Assembly: GCF_000784835.1 (NCBI RefSeq)
Contig: NZ_JSFH01000007.1
Coordinates: 62,001 to 126,000, forward strand
Reading direction: 5' to 3'
Source of the DNA: Thermotoga sp. Mc24
Lineage (GTDB): Bacteria; Thermotogota; Thermotogae; Thermotogales; Thermotogaceae
DNA length: 64,000 nucleotides
Shown here: one piece after another, positions 10,704-18,332 of the stretch
How the letters are laid out: every line of letters starts with the position of its first letter
How positions within the stretch are numbered: the stretch's first letter is position 1
Made by a program: the position numbers and the translations under genes
Notes under the pieces: model-generated
Databases searched by the model: none
What the model saw: only the letters and a program-made list of their open reading frames with translations
What the model was told of the DNA's origin: nothing

Positions 10704-11929
10704 ATCTGATACCCCTTTTTCACGAGCTGGTAGACCTTCAACCTCAGGGCGTGAATGTTGATGAAGCCCTTCGAGTCAGTCGCATTGAAGCCCCCTTCAA
10801 CGTCCATGCTTGAAAGTTCCGGGTTGTACAGCGAGTACGGCGAATATCTCGCGACGGGCATAACGTTTCCTTTGTAGATGGATACCGTCACCTTTCCGGT
10901 CACGTTCTCCTGTGCTTTTCTGAACGCTGCGAGGAGGAACTCCATTTCTGGAGAAAACCAGAAACCGTTGTATATGAGCTCCGCGAACTTCGGAGCGAGC
11001 ATGTCTCTCAGGTGCATGACTTCTTTGTCCATGGTGATTCCCTCGAGATCTCTGTGTGCGATCCACAGGATCGTCGCACCCGGGGTTTCGTACACCCCTC
11101 TTGATTTTATACCTATGAATCTGTTTTCGACCATGTCGAGCCTTCCCACTCCGTTTTTCGCGCCTATTTCGTTCAGATACTCGAAGAGTTCGAGAGGATC
11201 CGTTTTTTCTGTTCCATCATTGGGATTCACGACCTTCACCGGAATGCCGCTTTCGAAGTGGATCTCGAGCAGTGTTTCTTCGTCCGGAGCATCCTTTGGA
11301 GAGACCGTCCATGTGAACACGTCCTCGTCAGGTATGTGTGCCGGATCCTCCAGTTTGCCCGCTTCGTGGGATATGTGCATGAGGTTTTCGTCTTCGCTGT
11401 AGGGTCTTTTTTTGGAGACTTTGATGGGAATTCCTTTCTCCATGGCGTAGTTTATGAGATCTGTTCTTCCCTTGAATTTGGCGAGAAATTCAGGGTCCTT
11501 CCAGGGTGAGATGACTTTGAGATTCGGATTCAAAGCAGCGTAGGTGAGTTCGAATCTCACCTGGTCGTTTCCTTTACCAGTTGCACCGTGTGCGACGTAC
11601 TGTGCTCCTTCTTTCTCGGCTATTTCCACCTGTCTTTTGGCTATGAGAGGTCTTGCGATGGCGGTCCCAAGAAGGTACCTTCCTTCGTACATGGCGTTTC
11701 CAAGTAGTGCGGTGAATATGTAATCCGTGACGAATTCCCTTCTGAGGTCTTCCACATAGACTTTTGAGGCACCTGTCTTCAATGCCTTCTCTCTGATTGC
11801 ATTGAAATCGTCTTTCTGACCAATGTTCGCAACGTAGGCTATCACTTCGAAACCTTTTTCGCAGAGCCACTTCAGGATAATGGAAGTATCGAGACCACCA
11901 CTGTATGCAAGAACGACTTTCTCTTTCAT
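10700..11929 (-). CDS. argG: Argininosuccinate synthase
   Basis: 409 residues; ATP-dependent condensation of citrulline and aspartate. The N-type ATP pyrophosphatase loop AYSGGLDTS is at residues 8-16; [17 protein letters not shown] binds citrulline/ATP. ATG at 11929 follows AAAAAGGAGGG. First gene of argGHCJBD, the same order known from Thermotoga neapolitana, where ArgR controls it; I could not recognise a convincing ARG box by eye. Confidence 0.97.
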   Translation of the reverse strand: MKEKVVLAYSGGLDTSIILKWLCEKGFEVIAYVANIGQKDDFNAIREKALKTGASKVYVEDLRREFVTDYIFTALLGNAMYEGRYLLGTAIARPLIAKRQVEIAEKEGAQYVAHGATGKGNDQVRFELTYAALNPNLKVISPWKDPEFLAKFKGRTDLINYAMEKGIPIKVSKKRPYSEDENLMHISHEAGKLEDPAHIPDEDVFTWTVSPKDAPDEETLLEIHFESGIPVKVVNPNDGTEKTDPLELFEYLNEIGAKNGVGRLDMVENRFIGIKSRGVYETPGATILWIAHRDLEGITMDKEVMHLRDMLAPKFAELIYNGFWFSPEMEFLLAAFRKAQENVTGKVTVSIYKGNVMPVARYSPYSLYNPELSSMDVEGGFNATDSKGFINIHALRLKVYQLVKKGYQI

Positions 11930-11961
11930 GAAGAACCCTCCTTTTTGTTCTTGATAGCATA

Positions 11962-11967
11962 ATTATA
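11962..11967 (-). promoter_or_regulatory. Possible -10 of the arg operon
   Basis: TATAAT on the minus strand 33 bases before argG. No good -35 is present; the upstream stretch is very A/T-rich. Confidence 0.4.
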
Positions 11968-12070
11968 GGATTATTTAAAATGATTTATATGAAGTGTTTT
12001 TTCACTGTTATTTTCAATTTTGTAAAGGATGAAATCCACATATTATTTTCGTGTTTATGAATATCAATTA

Positions 12071-12110
12071 CGGAAAAGACAATCTCCGTCAATATTGAAA
12101 GTCCTTTCCG
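12071..12110 (+). repeat. Inverted repeat overlapping a promoter
   Basis: CGGAAAAGAC (12071-12080) and GTCCTTTCCG (12101-12110) are inverted repeats with one mismatch, 20 bases apart. The second arm fills the first ten spacer bases of the promoter at 12095-12124, so it may be an operator for the 30-residue peptide gene. Confidence 0.55.
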
Positions 12111-12124
12111 TGAGATAGTAAAAT
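12095..12124 (+). promoter_or_regulatory. Promoter of the 30-residue peptide gene
   Basis: TTGAAA, 18-base spacer, TAAAAT; 23 bases later begins the ATG at 12148, with GGGAGGTGA between. Confidence 0.6.
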
Positions 12125-12147
12125 AATAAATGGGAGGTGAGAAATCA

Positions 12148-12240
12148 ATGATAACAAAGATCCTTTCCATCTTTGCACTTTTCGTTTTCGCCGTGGGGGT
12201 ATGGAAATATTTCAGAATGAAAAAGAAGGAAGAAAAATGA
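12148..12240 (+). CDS. 30-residue single-span membrane peptide
   Basis: A short gene supported by an optimal ribosome binding site (GGGAGGTGA, 12132-12140, seven bases from ATG) and by its own promoter. The peptide starts MITKILSIFALFVFAVGVWK: one transmembrane helix of about 17 residues, then YFRMKKKEEK, a basic tail that should stay in the cytoplasm. No similarity recognised. Its five-base separation from the tRNA-Ser promoter region makes co-transcription with the tRNA possible but the tRNA has its own promoter. Confidence 0.65.
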   Translation: MITKILSIFALFVFAVGVWKYFRMKKKEEK

Positions 12241-12244
12241 AAAC

Positions 12245-12273
12245 TTGAACAAGGAAACGATTGAGTGTATAAT
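12245..12273 (+). promoter_or_regulatory. Promoter of tRNA-Ser
   Basis: TTGAAC, 17-base spacer, TATAAT; the -10 ends 18 bases before the tRNA 5' end. Confidence 0.8.
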
Positions 12274-12291
12274 ATTTTTCTGGTGTGGAGA

Positions 12292-12382
12292 GGAGAGGTG
12301 GCCGAGGGGTCTAAGGCGCACGCCTGGAGAGCGTGTGGTGGCCAAAAGCCACCCGTGGGTTCAAATCCCACCCTCTCCGCCA
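12292..12382 (+). tRNA. tRNA-Ser (anticodon GGA)
   Basis: Class II tRNA with acceptor GGAGAGG/CCTCTCC, anticodon stem CACGC/GCGTG around loop CTGGAGA, a long variable arm (TGGTGGCC AAAA GCCACCC region), T-arm GTGGG TTCAAAT CCCAC and encoded CCA. Confidence 0.96.
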
Positions 12383-12389
12383 GAGAAAG

Positions 12390-12417
12390 ACCGGGACTTT
12401 TCAGGTCCCGGTTTTTC
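12390..12417 (+). terminator. Terminator after tRNA-Ser
   Basis: 8-bp stem ACCGGGAC / GTCCCGGT with a 7-nt loop, then TTTTTC. rimP starts 27 bases later and must rely on read-through or a promoter I cannot see. Confidence 0.85.
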
Positions 12418-12443
12418 ATTCATCATACGGGGTGGGTGAGAGC

Positions 12444-12896
12444 ATGTTTGAAGAAATGATCCTCGAGAAGGTAAGAAAAGAAGCAGAAAGGATAGCAGAA
12501 GAACAAGGATTGGAAATATTCGATGTTCAATACAGACGTGAGAGCAGAGGATGGGTCCTCAGAATCATCATAGACAATCCCGTGGGTTATGTGAGTGTGA
12601 GGGACTGTGAGCTCTTTTCGAGGGAGATGGAACGATTCCTCGATCGTGAAGACTTCATAGAACACTCCTACACACTCGAAGTCTCTTCGCCGGGACTCGA
12701 CAGACCGTTGAGGGGTCCGAGAGATTACGTTCGTTTCACCGGAAAGCTCGCAAAAATAGTAACAAAGGATGGAAAGACCTTCGTAGGCAGAATCGAATCC
12801 TTTGTCGACGGAACTATCACGATCTCGGACGAGAAGAGGAAATACGAAATAAACATCGATGATGTGAAGAGAGCGAATCTGGAAGTGGAATTTTAA
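12444..12896 (+). CDS. rimP: Ribosome maturation factor RimP
   Basis: 150 residues; helps assemble the 30S subunit. Seen: EEQGLEIFDVQYRRES, LRIIIDNP, the family signature LEVSSPGLDRPL (about residues 81-92), and a C-terminal SH3-like barrel (GKLAKIVTKDGKTFVGRI). ATG at 12444 follows GGGTGAG. It is 12 bases from nusA, the standard rimP-nusA pair. Confidence 0.96.
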   Translation: MFEEMILEKVRKEAERIAEEQGLEIFDVQYRRESRGWVLRIIIDNPVGYVSVRDCELFSREMERFLDREDFIEHSYTLEVSSPGLDRPLRGPRDYVRFTGKLAKIVTKDGKTFVGRIESFVDGTITISDEKRKYEINIDDVKRANLEVEF

Positions 12897-12908
12897 GGAG
12901 GTGGCATT

Positions 12909-13943
12909 ATGAACATAGGCTTGCTGGAAGCCCTCGACCAGCTGGAGGAAGAAAAAGGAATTTCCAAAGAAGAGGTCATTCCTATCCTTGAAAAAGCACT
13001 GGTGAGTGCTTACAGGAAGAACTTTGGAAATTCCAAGAACGTGGAGGTTGTTATAGATAGGAACACGGGAAACATAAAAGTGTATCAGCTCCTCGAAGTT
13101 GTGGAAGAAGTGGAAGATCCAGCAACACAGATATCTCTCGAGGAGGCGAAAAAGATCGACCCCCTCGCGGAAGTTGGGTCTATTGTGAAGAAGGAACTGA
13201 ACGTTAAGAATTTTGGAAGAATAGCCGCGCAGACAGCGAAGCAGGTTCTCATCCAGAGAATCAGAGAACTCGAGAAGGAGAAACAGTTCGAGAAGTATTC
13301 CGAACTCAAAGGAACGGTTACAACCGCTGAAGTCATAAGAGTCATGGGCGAGTGGGCAGACATCAGAATAGGAAAGCTCGAGACAAGGCTTCCAAAGAAA
13401 GAGTGGATCCCCGGTGAGGAAATCAAAGCCGGTGATCTGGTGAAGGTCTACATCATCGATGTGGTTAAAACAACCAAGGGGCCGAAGATACTCGTGAGCA
13501 GGAGAGTACCGGAGTTCGTAATTGGCCTGATGAAACTCGAAATTCCGGAAGTGGAGAATGGAATCGTGGAAATAAAGGCCATTGCCAGAGAACCCGGTGT
13601 TCGAACAAAGGTGGCAGTTGCATCGAACGATCCGAACGTGGATCCCATAGGTGCCTGCATCGGTGAAGGAGGATCGAGGATAGCCGCCATACTGAAGGAG
13701 CTCAAGGGTGAAAAACTCGACGTTCTGAAGTGGTCGGACGATCCCAAACAGCTCATAGCGAACGCCCTTGCGCCGGCTACCGTCATAGAAGTGGAGATAC
13801 TCGACAAAGAGAACAAGGCCGCACGCGTTCTAGTTCCTCCGACACAGCTTTCCCTCGCCATAGGAAAAGGAGGGCAGAACGCGAGACTCGCTGCAAAGCT
13901 CACAGGATGGAAAATAGACATAAAACCGATCATGAATCTGTGA
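12909..13943 (+). CDS. nusA: Transcription termination/antitermination factor NusA
   Basis: 344 residues; binds RNA polymerase and nascent RNA in elongation, pausing and termination. Seen in order: N-terminal RNAP-binding domain, S1 domain (about 130-200, YSELKGTVTTAEVIR...), first KH (VDPIGACIGEGGSRI) and second KH (LAIGKGGQNARLAAKLTGW). The C-terminal acidic repeats of proteobacterial NusA are absent, as usual outside that group. Strong AAGGAGGTGG site. Confidence 0.96.
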   Translation: MNIGLLEALDQLEEEKGISKEEVIPILEKALVSAYRKNFGNSKNVEVVIDRNTGNIKVYQLLEVVEEVEDPATQISLEEAKKIDPLAEVGSIVKKELNVKNFGRIAAQTAKQVLIQRIRELEKEKQFEKYSELKGTVTTAEVIRVMGEWADIRIGKLETRLPKKEWIPGEEIKAGDLVKVYIIDVVKTTKGPKILVSRRVPEFVIGLMKLEIPEVENGIVEIKAIAREPGVRTKVAVASNDPNVDPIGACIGEGGSRIAAILKELKGEKLDVLKWSDDPKQLIANALAPATVIEVEILDKENKAARVLVPPTQLSLAIGKGGQNARLAAKLTGWKIDIKPIMNL

Positions 13944-13962
13944 AGCAGAAGGAGGTGCTCAG

Positions 13963-14421
13963 ATGTACGAAGAACTTCGAAACGAATTGAAGAAGAGAAA
14001 ATACAGAATCACAGCACAGAGGGAAATGATTCTCAAGATCTTCCTGGAGTCTCGAGGAAGGCATCTGGGAGTAGAAGAGGTTTACCGGGAACTTCTGAAC
14101 AGGAACGTTCGAATAAGCAAAGCCACGGTTTATAGGGCGGTGGAACTTCTTGTGGAGCTTGGATTTTTGAGAAAGCTGAACTTCGGAGAAGGGCTTTACA
14201 GGTACGAGCTGGCCGATCGATCTAACAGGGAATCGCATCAGCACGTGATTTGCCAGAAATGCGGGAGGATCGTGGAGATAAACTCGGAACAGGTGAATAA
14301 GATAATATCAGACATCTCTGAAAAAACGGGTTACGTTATAAAATGGCACGACTTGAAATTTTATGGAATATGTCCCGAATGTCAGGCGAAAGAAAAAGAA
14401 GAGGAAAAAAGATCAAAATGA
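13963..14421 (+). CDS. Fur-family metal-dependent regulator
   Basis: 152 residues. Winged helix with YRITAQREMILKIF and SKATVYRAVELLVELGFL, then the dimerisation domain with HQHVICQKCGRIVEI and a second CPEC pair, which together form the four-Cys structural zinc site of Fur/PerR/Zur proteins. Which metal or peroxide it senses cannot be decided. Follows nusA by 19 bases with an AAGGAGGTG site, so probably co-transcribed. Its last 86 bases overlap the 3' end of the convergent comEC-like gene, and the second Cys pair lies in that overlap. Confidence 0.92.
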   Translation: MYEELRNELKKRKYRITAQREMILKIFLESRGRHLGVEEVYRELLNRNVRISKATVYRAVELLVELGFLRKLNFGEGLYRYELADRSNRESHQHVICQKCGRIVEINSEQVNKIISDISEKTGYVIKWHDLKFYGICPECQAKEKEEEKRSK

Positions 14422-15511
14422 AGTAAAGATACTGTGGAAGAGGAACTTCAGGGAGCAGATTCGCCAGTTTTATGAACCCGTTCAGAGGAAGCGATACGAT
14501 GTTCGTTATCTTTGCTGCGATCAGAGCGGATGTTTTGAGACCCAGGAGGAAAAGAAGAAACGAAAGGTGAGCGAGCCACGTTACTGGTATCATGAGAAGG
14601 GATACAGGAATGGAGAGAACCAGAGCCGACATATTGGTTCCTCCAAAGAAAAGGCAGAGAAACGGTAGAGCCGACAGATAAGCCTTCACTGTCAGTTCGA
14701 AAATGTTTTTTGACTCCAGTATGCAAAGGGTGACAAAGAAGGACAACAGGAAAGAGGGAGTGAAAACAACGGTGGGATCCACGATCATCATGAAGGATCC
14801 CACCGTTGCTGTTGTATGAAGGGGGGTCGTCCTGAAGCCGGTAATTTTGAACACTACCCAGAGAAGAATGGTCAAGTAAGCCCTGATGACAGAGGGTGTA
14901 CCCACTGTGATCACATAGGGAACGAGTAACAAAAGTGCGGCAAGCTCCTGATACGTTCTTCTCCATGTCAAAAAAGACAACAGCGTTGTGTAGAGTGAGA
15001 AAGCTATTCCTATGTGCAATCCGGAAACCGCGAAAAAGTGCCCCAGACCACTTCTGTAAATGTCTCGGTCTTTCTCTCCGAAAAGCACAGAAAGAACCGT
15101 TCCATTCGTCATCTTGGAGAAGGATTCTTTCAGAGTCTTGAAAGAAGGCTTTTCAACTTTTCTTATGTACGATGGATGAAAGGTGTTTCCATCGAAGTAT
15201 CCGATTGCGTAGATGTATCCCTCTTCTGAAGTTTCTATTCTCACAGGGTATATCTTCTTCCACTCTCCTTGAAATACTTTCGCCTGTCTCAGTCGTCCCC
15301 TTTCAACGTATCCTACCAGCTCGTAGTTTCCGGCAGGGACGGTGCCAATCTGATAGAGAGAAGCGCTCAGCAGAGTGAAGAATATCACCACAGAAATATC
15401 CCTGTTCCTTTTCCAGAAAAGAGCCACCAGTGGGAAAAGCACATACCACGGAAAACGAAAAAGGGCGCCGATCAGCGCCCCGAGACACAGCGAGAAGAAA
15501 ACGAGTATCAT
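14336..15511 (-). CDS. ComEC/Rec2-type membrane protein, competence domain only
   Basis: 391 residues with multiple transmembrane helices. The hallmark GHFFAVSGLHIGIAFSL (about residue 160) identifies the Competence domain that forms the DNA-uptake channel in ComEC. The C-terminal metallo-beta-lactamase domain of full ComEC (700-800 residues) is absent and no such gene is adjacent. An N-terminal DUF4131-like part with two helices and a soluble OB-like section precedes the core. ATG at 15511 overlaps the apgM stop by 4 nt. A role in transformation is inference from the family. Confidence 0.87.
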   Translation of the reverse strand: MILVFFSLCLGALIGALFRFPWYVLFPLVALFWKRNRDISVVIFFTLLSASLYQIGTVPAGNYELVGYVERGRLRQAKVFQGEWKKIYPVRIETSEEGYIYAIGYFDGNTFHPSYIRKVEKPSFKTLKESFSKMTNGTVLSVLFGEKDRDIYRSGLGHFFAVSGLHIGIAFSLYTTLLSFLTWRRTYQELAALLLLVPYVITVGTPSVIRAYLTILLWVVFKITGFRTTPLHTTATVGSFMMIVDPTVVFTPSFLLSFFVTLCILESKNIFELTVKAYLSALPFLCLFFGGTNMSALVLSIPVSLLMIPVTWLAHLSFLLFLLGLKTSALIAAKITNIVSLPLNGFIKLANLLPEVPLPQYLYFILIFFPLLFLSPDIRDIFHKISSRAIL

Positions 15512-16713
15512 GCTCCGAATTTTTCCAGCTTTCCGGCGTACGCGAGAGCCAGTGTCATGACGTCGCTTGCGTGGATCGTTCCGAGTGTGCCCCTCGCGCA
15601 TTCGAACTCGTTGAAAGCTTGAGAAAGACCTCTTCTTGTATACTTCGACCAGATGAGAAGAGGTACGGGATGCCAGCTGTGTGCTTTCAGCGGAACGGGA
15701 GTGGAATGATCACCCGTGATCACAAGAACGTCGGGATTCAGAGAAACTATCTCTGGAATGAGCGCATCGACCTCTTCTATCACCTTCACCTTTTCTTCGA
15801 ATTTTCCATCCTCACCGTAAGAGTCGGTTTTCTTCACGTGGACGTAGAAGAAGTCGTAGTCGTTCCATCTTTCCTTCAGCGTTTTTATCTCGTCGGCTAC
15901 AGTCTGGCCCGTTTCTATTATCTCCATTCCCACGAGCTTTGCAAGACCTCTGTACATCGGGTACGTTGCTATGGCTCCCGCTTTCATCTTGTAAACTTGA
16001 GGGAATTTCGGAAGATCCGGGTACTTGGAAAAACCTCTGATGAGGGCGAAGTTTATCTTCGGATTGTCTTTCAGGACTTCCGCTATCTTTTTGATCAACT
16101 CGTTGGTGATCCTTGCCGTTTTTTTCGAAGGTTCGTCCAGACCTTCTGCCCAGACCATGGGATGTCCTTCTTTCTGGGGATCTGCATCTGTCACGTTATC
16201 TCCGAGCCCTTCTCCTGTGAATTTCACAACGAATCTGTGTTCCTTTCCAGGGTAGAAAGTGATCTCCACGTCTTCGATTTTCTTTATCTTTTCCGAGAGC
16301 AGCTGAACCACCTTGGAGGATTCTTCTGTGGCAGGCCTTCCGGCTCTTCTGTCGAGGACCACTTTTCCATCCCAGGTGGCGAAATTCGCCCTTGCAACGA
16401 CGTCTTTTTCTCCCACTTCAACACCTATACCGAGAGCTTCGAGGATTCCTCTTCCAATCTGGTACTTTATGGGATCGTATCCGAAGAGCGAAAGGTGTCC
16501 TGGCCCGCTTCCCGGGGTGATTCCGGGAAGAACGGGTATCGTCTGTCCGAGATCACTTTCTTTTGCCAGATTGTCCAGATTCGGAGTGTTCGCAGCCTGA
16601 AGAGGTGTTTTTCCGTTCACGGGAATGTCCCCAAGACCATCCATTACGAGGAGAACAATCTTTGCTTTTTCTTCTGTGACGAGTTTCGATACGAACTCCT
16701 GTTTATCGAACAT
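15508..16713 (-). CDS. apgM: Archaeal-type cofactor-independent phosphoglycerate mutase
   Basis: 401 residues of the alkaline-phosphatase superfamily; interconverts 3- and 2-phosphoglycerate with two divalent metals. Seen: VLLVMDGLGD (metal Asp near residue 25), PGSGPGHLSLFGYDP (catalytic Ser region), DFFYVHVKKTDSYGEDG and ITGDHSTPVPLKAHSWHPVP. This is the aPGM form common in archaea, distinct from bacterial GpmI. Three bases downstream of the TPR gene. Confidence 0.95.
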   Translation of the reverse strand: MFDKQEFVSKLVTEEKAKIVLLVMDGLGDIPVNGKTPLQAANTPNLDNLAKESDLGQTIPVLPGITPGSGPGHLSLFGYDPIKYQIGRGILEALGIGVEVGEKDVVARANFATWDGKVVLDRRAGRPATEESSKVVQLLSEKIKKIEDVEITFYPGKEHRFVVKFTGEGLGDNVTDADPQKEGHPMVWAEGLDEPSKKTARITNELIKKIAEVLKDNPKINFALIRGFSKYPDLPKFPQVYKMKAGAIATYPMYRGLAKLVGMEIIETGQTVADEIKTLKERWNDYDFFYVHVKKTDSYGEDGKFEEKVKVIEEVDALIPEIVSLNPDVLVITGDHSTPVPLKAHSWHPVPLLIWSKYTRRGLSQAFNEFECARGTLGTIHASDVMTLALAYAGKLEKFGA

Positions 16714-16715
16714 CT

Positions 16716-18332
16716 CTATCCCTCCTTCTGAAAAGTCAGTTTCTCCAGTAGATATTTTAACCTTTCGTCATCTGATACAGGTGTTCCCTGCTCTATGGAT
16801 TGTAGAAACGCGATAACAAGATCCGAGAGTCTGTTGAAATCAAACCTGTCTGCGTGCCTGAATCTGGCGAGCCTCAGAGAAAATTTCCAGTTCACATCCT
16901 GGGTCTCCGCGACCAGTTCTCTCAAAAGTTCCTCCATGGTAGGTTCTTCTTCAGCGAGAAAATACTGGAAAGTTCTCGTCAAAACGATTGTGGAGGCGAT
17001 CATCACAGAGCTACCGTAGAACGCGGAGACGAATTTCACGGCGTTTTCTTCCATTTTGAAGATATCGGGGGATTCGAACATGATACCGAGGATCACTTCG
17101 AGCATTTCTGAAGAGTCCAGTGTTGTATCGTAAAACGGAAATTCCCCTTCTCTGAGTCTCTCTATTCGTCTTTTCGCATACTCGTCTTCTGAATCGATTT
17201 CTTCCGAAAGGGCAACAACATCGATAGTGCCATCGAAAAAGTAATCTTTCAGCCATTCGAATTCCTCTTGAGAAGGAATCACCACATCCTTTTCTGCGAG
17301 TGAGATCATGAATTCGGCTCTATCTTTCAGCTCATCCGAGACTTCCGAGAGGATGGATATGGCTTTTTCCTTCTCAAAGTGAAGCAGGATTGTTCCGTAG
17401 TTGTACTTCAGAATCTCTTCTTCTCTATGCCTTCGGTAAGCGTCCTCAAAAACCTCGAGGGCTTCTTCGTACAGTCCGAGCGTCTTGAGGAGTAGCCCGT
17501 ATTCGTTGGCTACAAGAGAATCATCGGGATTTTTTTCATAAAGTCTCTTTAGGATTTCGAGAGCTTCGAAGAGTTTTCCGAGTTTTATGAGAGTGTAAGA
17601 GAGATTGTACTCCACATGATCTTTTCGTTCTATTTCCAGAGCCTTTTTGAAGAACTTCTCTGCTTCTTTGAATCGTTGGAGCTGATTGTAGATAACTCCC
17701 AGTCTTTCGTAGACTTCGACAAAATTGGAGTCTTTCTCGAGGATTCTCCTGTATTCTTCGATCGCTTCTTCGAGCCTTCCTTCTTCCAGAAGGAGATCTC
17801 CTTTCTTGAGGAGTGGTAAGAGAAACTCTTTGTTGACTTCGTAGGCTTTTTCGTAGAAGAGAAGACTGTCTTCGATCTCGTTTTTCTCTTTGAGTATACC
17901 GGCAAGTTCAAAATATGCTGGTGCGAAACGGTCGTTCATCGAAATGGCGAGCCTCATTTCGATTTCTGCTTCTCCAAGCTCTCCTCTGTGTTTCAGGAGA
18001 AGTCCACGGTAGAAATGATAGCGGTAGTCGTACTGAACTTCCTTGGCTTTTTCCAGAATTTTCTCGGCTTCGTCGAGCTTTCCTTCGCGCAGGAGCTGTT
18101 TGAATTTCTCGTAGAGGAAGAACACATAATAGGATCTGTAGTATTCATCCTTTGTGATCTCGTATTGGGCTTCCAGACCCCTCAATATGACATCGAGGGG
18201 TATCCTATCTTCTTCCAGTACCTTCGGGAGATCTTCAGCGAGGACAGGGAGTTTCACTGGAAGATTATTCTGTTTCGCTTTTTCTGGATCCAGCGGGAGA
18301 TAAACGATTGCCTTTATATTTCCACCTCTCAT
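16716..18332 (-). CDS. TPR-repeat protein
   Basis: 538 residues, soluble. Residues about 70-310 are a run of tetratricopeptide repeats (for example FAPAYFELAGILKEKNEIED, FVEVYERLGVIYNQLQRFKE); the last 200 residues form an acidic helical domain I do not recognise. No signal peptide. ATG at 18332 overlaps the fakA stop by 4 nt; an AGAGGTGG just after it would suit an AUA start at 18317 but nothing else supports that. Function unknown beyond protein binding by TPRs. Confidence 0.85.
   Translation of the reverse strand: MRGGNIKAIVYLPLDPEKAKQNNLPVKLPVLAEDLPKVLEEDRIPLDVILRGLEAQYEITKDEYYRSYYVFFLYEKFKQLLREGKLDEAEKILEKAKEVQYDYRYHFYRGLLLKHRGELGEAEIEMRLAISMNDRFAPAYFELAGILKEKNEIEDSLLFYEKAYEVNKEFLLPLLKKGDLLLEEGRLEEAIEEYRRILEKDSNFVEVYERLGVIYNQLQRFKEAEKFFKKALEIERKDHVEYNLSYTLIKLGKLFEALEILKRLYEKNPDDSLVANEYGLLLKTLGLYEEALEVFEDAYRRHREEEILKYNYGTILLHFEKEKAISILSEVSDELKDRAEFMISLAEKDVVIPSQEEFEWLKDYFFDGTIDVVALSEEIDSEDEYAKRRIERLREGEFPFYDTTLDSSEMLEVILGIMFESPDIFKMEENAVKFVSAFYGSSVMIASTIVLTRTFQYFLAEEEPTMEELLRELVAETQDVNWKFSLRLARFRHADRFDFNRLSDLVIAFLQSIEQGTPVSDDERLKYLLEKLTFQKEG

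Noticed and set aside
11930-12147. ARG boxes (ArgR operators) ahead of argG
   Set aside because: Several TGAAT/ATTCA-like half sites occur in this A/T-rich stretch but no pair with the right spacing could be supported by eye.
15430-16731. A 433-codon open frame antisense to apgM
   Set aside because: Cys/Phe/Arg/His-rich translation with no family motif; it is the mirror of a well supported enzyme gene in a codon-biased genome.
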